A stretch of 64,000 bases of DNA from Bacillota bacterium (GCA_023421675.1 JAEZTC010000006.1:1-64000); one strand, 5' to 3'. Counted from the first letter of the stretch, positions 18,583 to 27,544 are shown. Notes: generated by a model from the sequence alone, not told the origin. Program-made: numbers and translations.

Positions 18583-18633
18583 TTAATCCTCCATGTCCCC
18601 GATGTGCCAAATGAATTGTCTCACCGGGCACAC

Positions 18634-18656
18634 AAAAAGTGTTGAAACACTTTTTT
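18634..18656 (-). terminator. Hairpin between the two DUF1048 genes
   Basis: AAAAAGTGTT (18634-18643) pairs with AACACTTTTT (18646-18655), giving a T- or A-tailed stem on both strands. Placed in a 173-base gap inside the operon, it may act as an attenuator or RNA processing site. Confidence 0.45.
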
Positions 18657-18755
18657 AAGGGGTTAAATTTATTTTATTGCACCTGCCATTTGTTTTGTTG
18701 AACAAAACAGGCTATGTGCATTAGCGTTTCCGACTAAGTCTATTACGCTAACCTC

Positions 18756-19106
18756 CTATTTACCTAATTTTTTAGCTATATTATTGTTCAGTTGCTTGCG
18801 CCACTTGTCGCGAAAAGACTTTGCCCCTTCTTCGCCGGCCAACGCTGAACAGAAGCCTTTGATATCTTCACCCAAAACCTCTTGGACACTCTGACCGTCC
18901 GCTGCTGTTTCTTCAAGCAGGCCAAGCACACCGTCAAGAATTGGCATGAGGTTGCGACCGGTGAAATCTGAGTGTGGCCAAAGATTGGCTTTGATTTTTT
19001 CCCATGCCGCTTGATAATCAGTTGGCAGCTTTTTAGCTCGCGATTCAAAAGTTTTCAGTTCTTTAGTCATGTCACTTCCTGTGATTTTTTCCCAAAAATT
19101 CATCAT
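18756..19106 (-). CDS. DUF1048 family protein, first of pair
   Basis: A 116-residue charged protein (KELKTFESRAKKLPTDYQAA, DGQSVQEVLGEDIKGFCSAL) of the DUF1048 family. Its first ATG overlaps the TGA of the PadR gene (ATGA arrangement); a second ATG three bases on is better spaced from the AAAGGAG site and may be the real start. It follows PadR in the exporter operon. Confidence 0.85.
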   Translation of the reverse strand: MMNFWEKITGSDMTKELKTFESRAKKLPTDYQAAWEKIKANLWPHSDFTGRNLMPILDGVLGLLEETAADGQSVQEVLGEDIKGFCSALAGEEGAKSFRDKWRKQLNNNIAKKLGK

Positions 19107-19435
19107 TTCATCTCCTTTAACTCGTTAATTTTTGATGATACGAACTCCCATTTTTCCCAGAACCTCCGTAGCACCTCACGCCCTGCATCGTTTAGCGTAA
19201 AAAAATTTCGCTGCGGCCCCATATCGGATGGTTTTTTTTCTATGTCTACAAGTTTATTCTTCTCAAGCCGCACCAAAATCGTGTAGACAGTTCCTTCCAC
19301 AACATCTGTAAAGCCAAGAGCATTCAATCGACGCGTAATTTCGTAACCGTAGGTCTCTCCGCGGCTTATAATTTCAAGGACACAGCCTTCAAGTACACCT
19401 TTAAGCATTTCGGTTAAGTTTTCCAGTACAATCAC
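19103..19435 (-). CDS. PadR-family transcriptional repressor
   Basis: A 110-residue PadR protein: LEGCVLEIISRGETYGYEIT gives the first helices of the winged helix, EGTVYTILVRLEKNKLVDIE the recognition region, and a C-terminal dimerisation helix follows. It lacks a long C-terminal domain, the short PadR class. It is the first gene of the operon with two DUF1048 genes and a DrrAB-type exporter, and its own promoter overlaps a palindrome (19477-19488), which fits autorepression relieved by a drug-like ligand. Confidence 0.92.
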   Translation of the reverse strand: MIVLENLTEMLKGVLEGCVLEIISRGETYGYEITRRLNALGFTDVVEGTVYTILVRLEKNKLVDIEKKPSDMGPQRNFFTLNDAGREVLRRFWEKWEFVSSKINELKEMK

Positions 19436-19463
19436 TCCTTCGCTATTCTGTATGACTGGTAAT

Positions 19464-19511
19464 TAGTAATACTTACTACTATATAGTAATACTTAATAGT
19501 ATAGTTGTCAA
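19464..19511 (-). promoter_or_regulatory. PadR operon promoter and operator
   Basis: On the minus strand TTGACA (19506-19511), 17 bases, then TACTAT (19483-19488) form a near-consensus promoter. The perfect palindrome TACTATATAGTA (19477-19488) covers the -10 element, and TAGTAATACTTA occurs twice (19464-19475 and 19484-19495). This is the expected site for PadR repression. Confidence 0.75.
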
Positions 19512-19762
19512 GTATGTAAAATCCGTTTCTGGAGTTTTTAATAAATTACGTAGTTTATAATTCGCAACACTTCGCTTATCACCTAATAGCCAAATCAATA
19601 GACCATAACACAAAATAGTGGTAAAATTTAAAAAAGAAAACAATAAAATGTTACTTACAGAATATTACCATAAATGAAGAGTGCTGAAGGTATCCTTAGC
19701 TGATACTGATTATAACTGCGTTTTTATTTTTTTGGATAATTTCATGAGAATGGGGGGGATTT

Positions 19763-20602
19763 TTGATTAATCTGAATTCTATATATCAGCCTACAACTGC
19801 CCAGCCATATATTTCATCAAAAGTACATACTGTATATGCTCCATGTGATCAGTTAAAACCTTTTATCAAGTCTTTCTGGGGTACAGTGGAACCAACTACT
19901 GGCATGTCTTCCATCGAAAATGAACCTTCATTGATTGTCCCGGATGGATGTGTAGATATTATTTTTACGGTTAATCACAGTTCAGGCCAAGTCTCATGCG
20001 GCTACTGCGGCATATTTGACCGGCCGACCTTTGCTTCTACCATTAAATTTGAAAAAAATATCTCCCGGTTTGCCATACAGTTCTATTTTTGGTCAGTACA
20101 TTTATTTACGAGCTGCCCAATGAGGGACAGTTATGGGGTTTTTGGTGATTTAGATTTATATTTTTGTGGATGGAAAGAGTTTTTCAAAGATATGCTTATC
20201 TTCAACCAAAACATAGGTGACCGAATTCGATTAACACAGAAATTTCTTCTGGAAAAGTTCTCACTGAGAAAGTATAATCATAATCTTTTGAACACAATAT
20301 ACCTTATTTTATATGAAAAAGGAATAGTACCGGTGAAAGAAATGAGTTCTTATATTACAGTTAATCAAAGACAGCTTGAACGTTTGTTTATAGAATATAT
20401 AGGTACCTCTCCCAAAAAAATCTCAAATCTGGTTCGTTATCAAAATGTTCTTAATGATTTAATATATTCTAACGAGTTTGATGTACAAGATATAGTTGAA
20501 AAATATAAATTTACGGACCAGTCGCATATGTTGAACGAATTTAAAAAATATCATAGTATGACTCCAAAGCAAGCAAGAAAATTTGCTTCAGTTCTGAGAT
20601 AA
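19763..20602 (+). CDS. AraC-family transcriptional regulator
   Basis: A 279-residue protein using TTG 19763, served by a G-rich site (GGGGGGG) eight bases upstream. The N-terminal part (residues 20-130; VYAPCDQLKPFIKSFWGTVE, VPDGCVDIIFTV) resembles the DUF6597-type ligand domain found in many AraC regulators. The C-terminal double helix-turn-helix is at about 185-279 (VKEMSSYITVNQRQLERLF, YKFTDQSHMLNEFKKYHSMT). It may control the following gene 20820-21791 in the same direction; the 217-base gap leaves this open. Confidence 0.88.
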   Translation: MINLNSIYQPTTAQPYISSKVHTVYAPCDQLKPFIKSFWGTVEPTTGMSSIENEPSLIVPDGCVDIIFTVNHSSGQVSCGYCGIFDRPTFASTIKFEKNISRFAIQFYFWSVHLFTSCPMRDSYGVFGDLDLYFCGWKEFFKDMLIFNQNIGDRIRLTQKFLLEKFSLRKYNHNLLNTIYLILYEKGIVPVKEMSSYITVNQRQLERLFIEYIGTSPKKISNLVRYQNVLNDLIYSNEFDVQDIVEKYKFTDQSHMLNEFKKYHSMTPKQARKFASVLR

Positions 20603-20819
20603 AAGTAGTATCAAATGTCGTTTTTTTGCAATACAATAAAAAAAGTACATGCTATAATTTGTAGCATAATATTTGGCTATGTTGCACATATATTTGGTAT
20701 TCCAAATCATCTAATATCAAGCTTTACGCCTATTAATAGATTTGTTCCATATATAGTTTAGATACCTGTATCTTTATCTATCAGAGCCTGATATTAAATG
20801 CAGACGAGGAGGAAATATT

Positions 20820-21791
20820 ATGAAAATGCTTAGCAAGAACGATTTTCAGTTAATAAGATCATGGGTTTATCGTATTGCCAGGCCGATTGAAATGGCTTTG
20901 TGGAATTATCACTTTGAAAACGGCAGTAAGGATGCTGTTCTCACCGCTCTTTCAGCTTATCAGAATGTGGATGGGGGCTTTGGTCACGCGCTTGAGGCAG
21001 ATAACTGGAATCCGAATTCATCACCGGCTACCACTGGTTGCGCAATAGGTATTTTAGAAGAAATAAACTTTGACGATAAACAGCATCCGATTTTGCAGGG
21101 AATTTTAAAGTATATCGAAAACACTACAGATTTTAAGGAACGGGGTTGGACTTGGAGCATTCCGTCAAATAACGATTACGCTCATGCTTCATGGTATACA
21201 TACGATCCTGGCAATACAGAAGCATATATAGAGCTTGTTACCGCACAACTTGCCGTTTTTGCTGTACGGCATTCAGATAAAAATTCTAAAATATATGAAA
21301 AAGCTGCAACGTTTCTTGAGAGCAGTATCCGCAACTTCAGTAATACTGAAGATTTTTTCACCATTTCGGTTTATTGTAATTTGTTCAAAAAGATGGAAGA
21401 GTATAAACTGGATTCATGTTTTGATGTCACAGATATGAAAGAAAATTTGCCGAGATTAGTGAATACATATATGGAAAAAGACCCCTTGAAATGGTCTGGA
21501 TGGAGTGGAAGACCTTCTTACTTTATTGAATCGCCTGACAGTAAATATTATAAGGGTAACGAAGATATAATGTCGAAAGAGCTTGACTGGCAGCTTGAAA
21601 AGATAATAGGAAGAATTCCGGAGCTTAATGTATGGAATGTAAATGCAAACGGTTGGTATTGGTTTGATAATAACCAGGGAGGCGAATACCCGAATGAGAG
21701 TTTTGTAAGCGCAAACTGTTGGGAGATTATTAATATTATAAAAAATGTCAATCTTTTTAAGAATTTCGGCAGGATGGATTTTAGATTGTAA
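20820..21791 (+). CDS. Alpha-toroid (squalene cyclase/prenyltransferase-like) protein of unknown function
   Basis: A 323-residue soluble protein. Segments such as ALSAYQNVDGGFGHALEADN, followed by ATTGCAIGILEE, resemble the QxxDGGF repeats of the alpha-alpha toroid superfamily that includes squalene cyclases and protein prenyltransferases. The DxDD catalytic motif of cyclases is not visible, so an enzymatic role is uncertain. GAGGAGG lies just before ATG 20820. Its only neighbour in phase is the AraC regulator upstream. Confidence 0.75.
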   Translation: MKMLSKNDFQLIRSWVYRIARPIEMALWNYHFENGSKDAVLTALSAYQNVDGGFGHALEADNWNPNSSPATTGCAIGILEEINFDDKQHPILQGILKYIENTTDFKERGWTWSIPSNNDYAHASWYTYDPGNTEAYIELVTAQLAVFAVRHSDKNSKIYEKAATFLESSIRNFSNTEDFFTISVYCNLFKKMEEYKLDSCFDVTDMKENLPRLVNTYMEKDPLKWSGWSGRPSYFIESPDSKYYKGNEDIMSKELDWQLEKIIGRIPELNVWNVNANGWYWFDNNQGGEYPNESFVSANCWEIINIIKNVNLFKNFGRMDFRL

Positions 21792-22366
21792 TTTTATATG
21801 CAGGATGAGCCTAAGTTCGAGAGGGTAAATAAACCACTACAAGCTGAAATCAAATTGCTGCTATGAAACATGACAATGCTTTCAAATCCCTTTTCTTGTT
21901 TCTTCAGATTAAATCATTAGCAAAGAAGTTGAAATTGGTTCAAGGTCTTAATGGAGATATATTCTCTGTTGAGACCTTTCTTTTTGTGCTGCCCAGGGCA
22001 AGAATAGGGAGGACGGGTGCCGAATAAACTTACTTTACCACTAAGAATAAAAGTAACCCTAATAACACCAGTGCAATAATTTTCTCAAATTGAGTATATG
22101 CACAATTTAAAAATATGATATTTTGTAACGGTAAACTGGTAATATCAAAAAGCCTCAGTTATCATCGTTCCTTTTGGATTTTCCTTTATATTGTTATGCT
22201 AAAGTATGATGGAGTATAAGTCAGAGTACATTATGCCAGAACTTCCCAATCAGATGGGTGTATGATAAAATATTGTTGAATTGAGACCGGCCCATCGAGA
22301 GCCTTTGTTTTGGGTGGGATATTCTCAATACAATGGGAGTAAGTGAAGTTAAAAGTGATTTACCGG
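21792..22366. other. Intergenic region with a terminator-like hairpin
   Basis: No credible gene in 575 bases. AAGGTCT (about 21943) and AGACCTT (about 21972) enclose a GAGA/TCTC inner stem and are followed by TCTTTTT, resembling a terminator for the upstream gene although it lies 150 bases away. Confidence 0.5.
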
Positions 22367-22670
22367 TGTTTTTTACGGTTTTATACCATCTTTCAATACC
22401 CTAATTGTTTAAAAGACTACATTCATATATTATTTTTCATATAACTATAAAAAAGTGAGGTATACTATGAATCAGTAAAATCAAGGAATGGGCTAATCCT
22501 ACCACGGCAGGCCTGGTTGCATTGGCAGTAGCATGTTTTGGTTTCTTTGCTCTACTTACGGGGAATGTAGCATCTGCAGCAATGCCTCTGCTTGGTTTGT
22601 GGCTTCTTGGAGGATTTACCGTACAAATCGTAGTTGCGGTAATTGACCTGAAAGGCGGCAATTCTACCTG
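22367..22670 (+). pseudogene. Truncated copy of the acetate-transporter gene and its leader
   Basis: From 22367 the sequence closely matches 40265 onward: about 100 bases of leader and then the first third of the SatP-like gene. The copy's ATG at 22467 reaches a stop after three codons, and after the codons for GFFALLTGNVASAAMPLLG and about 25 more residues it is cut at 22670 and joined to a methyltransferase fragment. It cannot make a transporter. Confidence 0.85.
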
Positions 22671-22671
22671 A

Positions 22672-23029
22672 TTTTAATATTCAGAATGCAGCTACATTAT
22701 GCTTTGATTTTGAAAAAGATAGTCTTCCGAATTTACATGTTGATTATATATTTATGTCTCAGGTTTTACTCCATATTAATGATATTGGATTAATTTTATC
22801 AAAATTATATGATATTCTAAATAAAAACGGACATTTGCTAATCATAGATTTTTATAAAAACCAAAAAATAGTTTCAGATATGGTTCATAATGGATTTGAT
22901 CAAATAGAGTTAGCTGGTATTATGACTAAAATGGGATACAAGGATATTCATTCTAAAATTTTTTATACCGGAAGTAAAATATTTATGGGACATGACGCAT
23001 CTTTGTTTATTCTTGATTCTCAGAAGTAG
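22672..23029 (+). pseudogene. C-terminal part of a class I SAM-dependent methyltransferase
   Basis: An open frame without its own start at the junction: FDFEKDSLPNLHVDYIFMSQ, then VLLHINDIGLILSKLYDILN and KNGHLLIIDF. This is the motif IV to post-motif VI region of a class I methyltransferase; the SAM-binding glycine loop is missing. ATG 22754 lies within it but has no ribosome site. The same segment appears shorter at 16074-16185. Confidence 0.7.
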
Positions 23030-23148
23030 AGTTAAAAATATTTACCATTGCTGGATTTATGAATAGTGAATTCTTTCTAATACTGTTATTCCTAGAGTCT
23101 TTGCGGTTATCAAGCAAATAATAAAGAAAAATAAAGGGTGGGTAAAAT

Positions 23149-23493
23149 ATGAGAGATTTTTTATTGGTTTTCCGTATGGATATTACAACCCCGGATGCAC
23201 AACCAACTCCGGCTCAAATGGAAGTATACATGAAACAATGGAATGAATGGACAAGCAGTATTGCAAAACAAGGTAGACTTGTAGGTGGAAATCATTTATC
23301 AGTAGAAGGCAGAGTTATTAAACCAAATAATGAAATAGAGCATAGACCATATATTGAAAACAAAGAATCAATTGCTGGGTATATTATTATTCATACTATG
23401 AATTTTGAAGAAGCAGTTCACATTGCTAAAGCATGCCCGATTTTACTTGGAGAAGGTACCAGTGTTGAAGTAAGAGAAATTGCGTCTATGTAA
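23149..23493 (+). CDS. YciI-like (DGPF/YCII domain) protein
   Basis: A 114-residue ferredoxin-like-fold protein typical of the YCII family: FLLVFRMDITTPDAQPTPAQ at the start, a central GRLVGGNHL, and FEEAVHIAKACPILLGEGTS near the end. Proteins of this family are stress- or sigma-factor-associated with no settled reaction. It is followed by a DUF5946 and a MerR-GyrI gene in the same direction. Confidence 0.85.
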   Translation: MRDFLLVFRMDITTPDAQPTPAQMEVYMKQWNEWTSSIAKQGRLVGGNHLSVEGRVIKPNNEIEHRPYIENKESIAGYIIIHTMNFEEAVHIAKACPILLGEGTSVEVREIASM

Positions 23494-23550
23494 AATAGAA
23501 TAAAATATGAAGCTTGGCAAATAAATGTGGGGCAAGGAGGCTTAATTCAG

Positions 23551-23988
23551 TTGAAAATAAATAAATTTGAAAAAGCAGATATTTGTCCTGAATGTGGTGC
23601 TCCGTTGATCGATAGCATGAACTGTTGGGAGCAATTGGGTGGAATTTTGGCATGGGAATATGATTACCCTGAACTCCTCGCTGAGCATTTTAAGACAGTA
23701 GCATGCTATAATTTACAACACCCTGCACAGTTCACTGATGAAGCAATATCCGGGTTGAAAAAAGCTTTTTTTGAACATTTGGATAATGGTTTAAGTGTTG
23801 TAGAAATCAGAAGGCTTAATGAGAAATTATATAACGGTAATAGACGAGTACTTAAGGATAAGAGTGAAAGATGCCCAGTGCAGCGAAATTGGAAAATGAC
23901 TATTTCAGATGTTTATCTTCCCAATTGCCCTGAAGGAGCCGCTGAACGAGTGAAGAAGTGGGCAGCTGCAATAAGAGAGGAGTTGTAA
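23551..23988 (+). CDS. DUF5946-like zinc-ribbon protein
   Basis: The product starts with a Cys-x2-Cys knuckle (CPECGAPLID) followed by NCWEQLGGILAWEYDYPELL and ACYNLQHPAQF, and ends with KKWAAAIREEL. This resembles DUF5946 proteins, whose function is not known to me. AAGGAGG at 23534-23540 fits TTG 23551 (145 residues); an in-frame GTG at 23527 would place that site inside the gene. Its stop is three bases before the MerR gene, so they form a unit. Confidence 0.78.
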   Translation: MKINKFEKADICPECGAPLIDSMNCWEQLGGILAWEYDYPELLAEHFKTVACYNLQHPAQFTDEAISGLKKAFFEHLDNGLSVVEIRRLNEKLYNGNRRVLKDKSERCPVQRNWKMTISDVYLPNCPEGAAERVKKWAAAIREEL

Positions 23989-23991
23989 CAT

Positions 23992-24804
23992 ATGCTTAAA
24001 ATCGGGGAATTCTCAGCACTGACCGGAATCAGTATTCATATGCTCCGAAACTATGATAAGATCGGGTTACTTAAGCCGGAAAAGGTAGAGAATACGAGCA
24101 ACTACCGGTTTTATGGCGAAAAACAAATTGTCCGGGCAAACCATATCCAGGTATTAAAAAGCCTTGGCTTTGGCCTGAATGAAATATCTGCAATTTTGAT
24201 GGATGACACACTGGACAATAGGCTCAAAGCCTTTCTGGAAAGCAAGATAAAGGAAAAGGAAGAAAGCCTTTTAATAACGGAAAGACAGATAGCACAGATG
24301 CGGCATGCTCTTAATGAAATTGAGGCCCAGAATGGGTGCACATTGTCCGTCAGCGTTAAAAGGCTTCCTGCGCGCAAGGTTGTCAGTGTGCGTGATTTTA
24401 TCCGGGAATTCAACGAGGAAGGGCTGCTGTGGGAACGTCTTAACAGGGCTTGTAGAACAAATGGAGTCAAACTTGCGGATATACAATATTCTATGGCAAT
24501 TACACACAGCATAGATTTTGAGAAAAAATTAATAGACACAGAAGTCATCAGGGTCGTCGAGGGAGCTGGGCCTGAAATTGAAGGGCTTAGATTTTCTCAG
24601 ATGCCAGAAACTGAAGCGGCTGTTGTGGCATTTCAGGGCAAATACAGTCGGATAGGCGATATCAATAGTTACATCTATCATTGGATCATAGAGAATGGTT
24701 ACAGGATATCGGGGAAAGTGTTCAACATCTACTACATATCACCGGGGAACGAAACAAACCCGGAAAACTATATTACAGAAATCTGTTATCCTATCAAAAA
24801 ATAG
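23992..24804 (+). CDS. MerR-family regulator with GyrI-like ligand domain
   Basis: A 270-residue BmrR/TipA-like activator: MerR winged helix (residues 1-70, LKIGEFSALTGISIHMLRNY), coiled-coil dimerisation helix (75-115), then a GyrI-like/effector-binding domain (about 120-270, VKRLPARKVVSVRDF). Such proteins activate multidrug resistance genes by untwisting long-spacer promoters when a drug binds. The separate GyrI-like protein at 25985-26617 lies in the same cluster, so the region may respond to a common class of ligand. Confidence 0.9.
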   Translation: MLKIGEFSALTGISIHMLRNYDKIGLLKPEKVENTSNYRFYGEKQIVRANHIQVLKSLGFGLNEISAILMDDTLDNRLKAFLESKIKEKEESLLITERQIAQMRHALNEIEAQNGCTLSVSVKRLPARKVVSVRDFIREFNEEGLLWERLNRACRTNGVKLADIQYSMAITHSIDFEKKLIDTEVIRVVEGAGPEIEGLRFSQMPETEAAVVAFQGKYSRIGDINSYIYHWIIENGYRISGKVFNIYYISPGNETNPENYITEICYPIKK

Positions 24805-24879
24805 TTCTTGACTCTCGTACAATACGAGGGTTTATACTCCTGTTGTAAGAATGGTCAAAACGATAGGAGGATTTGATTT

Positions 24880-25935
24880 ATGCGGGAAAAATTAATCTCA
24901 TTAAAGCACCATGTGGATGACTATGAATGTATGTGGAATGGCATAGAGGATTTATATATACGGGATACTGGTGAAATACTTCCACCCAGTTTCTTTTTTG
25001 TTCTCTCTGCACTAGGATCATTCTGCTACATGAAAACACCTAAATCACAACTGAAACGAATGATTGCACTTGGAGACGGACGTACAAAGAAGATGTATGA
25101 ATTTCTTGCTCCTATTGCAGGATTTGAATACAAACATTATGAGTATAAAACATTTGAGCAGGCAATCAAAAAGGCCAAGGCAGAAGTTGATACAGGGTAT
25201 CCGCCTGTTTTAGGCGCTTTGGATATGTACTATCTGCCGTACTATTCAAAACTATATCATGGAGATCATATTCCCTTTCACTATATTTTGATGGTAGGCT
25301 ACGACGATGATGCGCAATGCATTTATCTGCTTGACTGTGGTCGCGAAGAGATGCAATCACTTTCCTACGATGAACTGCGTCATGCTTGGGATTGCAGTTA
25401 TCCCGGCCTATCAAAGCCGAACACTGTCTGCACGGTCAGAATGAACGCTACAAAGAATAAATATCAGATTGCACAGGAAGCTCTGGCAAAAAAAGGTGAG
25501 ATGTTTTTGAATCCGCCGGTGAGCTTTGTTGGGAGAAAAGGATTTGAAAAATTCATATATGAGTTGCCCAAGCTGAAAAACGAGCTCGCTAAAGAGGATT
25601 ACAAAGGGATACTTTCCAACATGGTCAAGTTTTTCGGTACAGTACCAACTGTCCCTAACACATTAAAGGGAATTAATAAACCGGACGAAGTGAACTTTTG
25701 CGGAGGCTTTGATAAAATAAGCCGTGTTCTTAATGATATTGGAAAAGAATATAAAAATGAGATGTGGCTTGAGGCATCAGGTCGTTTTGAAGCAGGAGCC
25801 GCAATCATCTCTGAAATTACAGATATCATTGTGACCTATCTCACCGGGGAAAAGGACAAGACGGGCGAATTGCCTGGACTATTCACAAAGGTAATGGAGA
25901 TTATGATAGATGGGTTTGTCCTTTTGATAAGGTAA
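24880..25935 (+). CDS. BtrH-like (BtrH_N/DUF4872) protein
   Basis: A 351-residue protein with a papain-like/C39-type N-terminal domain: LPPSFFFVLSALGSFCYMKT carries a candidate nucleophile Cys, and HGDHIPFHYILMVGYDDDAQ with CIYLLDCGRE supplies the His and Asp. The C-terminal half (IISEITDIIVTYLTGEKDK) fits DUF4872. In butirosin biosynthesis BtrH transfers an acyl group from a carrier protein to an aminoglycoside; proteins of this architecture also occur singly in Firmicutes with unknown roles. Here no carrier protein is nearby, so only an acyl-transfer or peptidase-like fold can be claimed. AGGAGG precedes the start. Confidence 0.8.
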   Translation: MREKLISLKHHVDDYECMWNGIEDLYIRDTGEILPPSFFFVLSALGSFCYMKTPKSQLKRMIALGDGRTKKMYEFLAPIAGFEYKHYEYKTFEQAIKKAKAEVDTGYPPVLGALDMYYLPYYSKLYHGDHIPFHYILMVGYDDDAQCIYLLDCGREEMQSLSYDELRHAWDCSYPGLSKPNTVCTVRMNATKNKYQIAQEALAKKGEMFLNPPVSFVGRKGFEKFIYELPKLKNELAKEDYKGILSNMVKFFGTVPTVPNTLKGINKPDEVNFCGGFDKISRVLNDIGKEYKNEMWLEASGRFEAGAAIISEITDIIVTYLTGEKDKTGELPGLFTKVMEIMIDGFVLLIR

Positions 25936-25984
25936 CATTTCCGAAAAAGGACCATTTAAATAAACGAAATCTGGGGGTAAAGTT

Positions 25985-26617
25985 ATGGCTTTTGATTTTA
26001 AGAAAGAGTACAAGGAATTCTATATGCCTAAGAACACACCAGAAATAGTAACTGTTCCGGTCGCAAACTATATTGCAGTAAGAGGTAAAGGAAACCCAAA
26101 TCAGGAAGGCGGTGCATATCAGAAAGCTGTAAGTATTCTTTATGCGATTGCATGGACAATCAAAATGAGCTATAAGGGTTCGCATAAAATTGAAGGCTTT
26201 TTTGAATATGTAGTGCCTCCGCTGGAAGGTTTCTGGTGGCAGGATAATGTCAAGGGTGTTGATTATGGTAATAAGGACACGTTCAACTGGATTTCAATTA
26301 TTCGTCTGCCTGATTTTGTAACAAGAGATGGTTTTGATTGGGCAGTAGCAGAAGCGACTAAAAAGAAAAAGATGGACTGTTCTTCAGCAGAGTTTCTGAC
26401 GGTTAATGAAGGTTTATGTGTGCAAATCCTGCACACAGGTCCGTTTGACGATGAACCTGCTACTGTTGCTATCATGGACGAATATTTGCTTAAAAACGGA
26501 TATGTAAATGACATGACAGATAGACGTTTGCACCATGAAATCTATCTTTCGGATGCCCGCAAAGTGGAACCATCAAAATGGAAAACCGTAATACGACATC
26601 CGATTAAAAAGGCTTGA
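25985..26617 (+). CDS. GyrI-like small-molecule-binding domain protein
   Basis: A 210-residue stand-alone GyrI/AraC-effector-like protein (FKKEYKEFYMPKNTPEIVTV, ANYIAVRGKGNPNQ, FLTVNEGLCVQILHTGPFDD). The latter is the ligand-cleft region typical of the fold. GGGGGT precedes ATG 25985. Such proteins bind or hydrolyse cyclopropanoid and other hydrophobic compounds and can protect against toxins. It closes the cluster that begins with the YciI gene. Confidence 0.87.
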   Translation: MAFDFKKEYKEFYMPKNTPEIVTVPVANYIAVRGKGNPNQEGGAYQKAVSILYAIAWTIKMSYKGSHKIEGFFEYVVPPLEGFWWQDNVKGVDYGNKDTFNWISIIRLPDFVTRDGFDWAVAEATKKKKMDCSSAEFLTVNEGLCVQILHTGPFDDEPATVAIMDEYLLKNGYVNDMTDRRLHHEIYLSDARKVEPSKWKTVIRHPIKKA

Positions 26618-26768
26618 TGTATCTGGGGATTATCAGGATATTCTCTTATTTATATTGTGGCTTTATCATTACCCCATTTTATGCTTAGGAGCAAGAAGAT
26701 AGGTACTGCAATGCAGACAATGTACTACAACAGGGAATTTCAATGAATTTACTTGCTTAGGGTTATAT

Positions 26769-26797
26769 TTGATTTTATTTTCCATAGATTCTATAAT
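26769..26797 (+). promoter_or_regulatory. Promoter of the Vat-like gene
   Basis: TTGATT (26769-26774), a 17-base spacer and TATAAT (26792-26797). Transcription would start near 26804, about 20 bases before the leader ORF. Confidence 0.75.
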
Positions 26798-26824
26798 ATT
26801 ATTGTAAATAACGGAGGTGATATC

Positions 26825-26863
26825 ATGCAGCTTTGCATTGCATTAACTGGAATAGCTTGTTAA
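26825..26863 (+). CDS. Twelve-residue leader peptide upstream of the acetyltransferase
   Basis: The ORF encodes MQLCIALTGIAC and ends in TAA. It has an excellent ribosome site, GGAGGTGA (26813-26820), at ideal distance. The last codons overlap the left arm of an inverted repeat whose right arm covers codons 2-5 of the acetyltransferase gene. This is the standard layout of translational attenuators of antibiotic-resistance genes (cat and erm type), where a drug-stalled ribosome on the leader frees the downstream start. Confidence 0.75.
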   Translation: MQLCIALTGIAC

Positions 26864-26903
26864 AACATTTTATTAATATGGAGGATTAAAATGGCTATTC
26901 CAG
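26847..26903 (+). promoter_or_regulatory. Attenuator-like inverted repeat across the acetyltransferase start
   Basis: CTGGAATAGC (26847-26856, inside the leader ORF) is the exact reverse complement of GCTATTCCAG (26894-26903, directly after the ATG at 26891). The loop of 37 bases contains the GGAGG site (26880-26884). Pairing would place the start codon at the base of the stem and hinder initiation until a ribosome stalls on the leader. Confidence 0.7.
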
Positions 26904-27517
26904 AGAAAAAGTTTTATCCCAGGTCAGGAGATAAAGAGACTGTATACTTAAAGGATTTAATTACAAATCCAAACATTACTGTTGGGGAATATACATTTTA
27001 TAATGATTTTATTAATGACCCAACATTGTTTGAAAAAAATGTGCTTTATCATTACCCCATAAACCACGATAAGCTCATCATTGGGAAGTATTGTTCTTTA
27101 GCTTGCGGAGTCCGGTTCCTTTTTAATAGTGCCAATCACAATATGAATTCATTGTCCACGTACCCATTTCCGCTTTTTTATGAGGAATGGGGATTGGAAC
27201 AAAAGAATGTTGCAGCTTCATGGACCAATAAAGGGGATATTATTATTGGAAATGATGTATGGATTGGGTATGAGGCTATTATAATGGCTGGTGTTACAGT
27301 TGGAGACGGTGCAATTATTGGTACCCGCGCATTGGTTACAAAAGATGTTCCGCCATATACTATAGTGGGTGGAATACCGGCAAAGCCAATAAGAAAACGT
27401 TTTTCTGAACAAACTATTTCTTTATTGCTTGAGATAAAGTGGTGGAATTGGTCAAGAGAGAAAATTGCAAAGAATATAGATGCAATTCAATCCGGTTGTT
27501 TGGAAAAATTGATATAA
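26891..27517 (+). CDS. Vat-type xenobiotic acetyltransferase (streptogramin A family)
   Basis: A 208-residue left-handed beta-helix acetyltransferase. Diagnostic parts: VGEYTFYNDFINDPTLFEKN, VLYHYPINHDKLIIGKYCSL, the catalytic His in FNSANHNMNSLSTYPF, then hexapeptide repeats (IIIGNDVWIGYEAIIMAGVT, IIGTRALVTKDVPPYTIVGG). This is the Vat/CatB xenobiotic acyltransferase family, which acetylates streptogramin A, virginiamycin M or chloramphenicol using acetyl-CoA in the cytoplasm. The product is close to Vat proteins in layout, but exact drug specificity is not certain. Its leader peptide and the ABC-F gene close by support an antibiotic-protection role. Confidence 0.88.
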   Translation: MAIPEKKFYPRSGDKETVYLKDLITNPNITVGEYTFYNDFINDPTLFEKNVLYHYPINHDKLIIGKYCSLACGVRFLFNSANHNMNSLSTYPFPLFYEEWGLEQKNVAASWTNKGDIIIGNDVWIGYEAIIMAGVTVGDGAIIGTRALVTKDVPPYTIVGGIPAKPIRKRFSEQTISLLLEIKWWNWSREKIAKNIDAIQSGCLEKLI

Positions 27518-27544
27518 TTTGACCAAAGATTAATATGGGTGGTG

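Noticed and set aside
22754..23029. An intact small methyltransferase gene starting at ATG 22754
   Set aside because: The reading frame continues upstream without a start, no ribosome site precedes the ATG, and the SAM-binding motif I region is missing.
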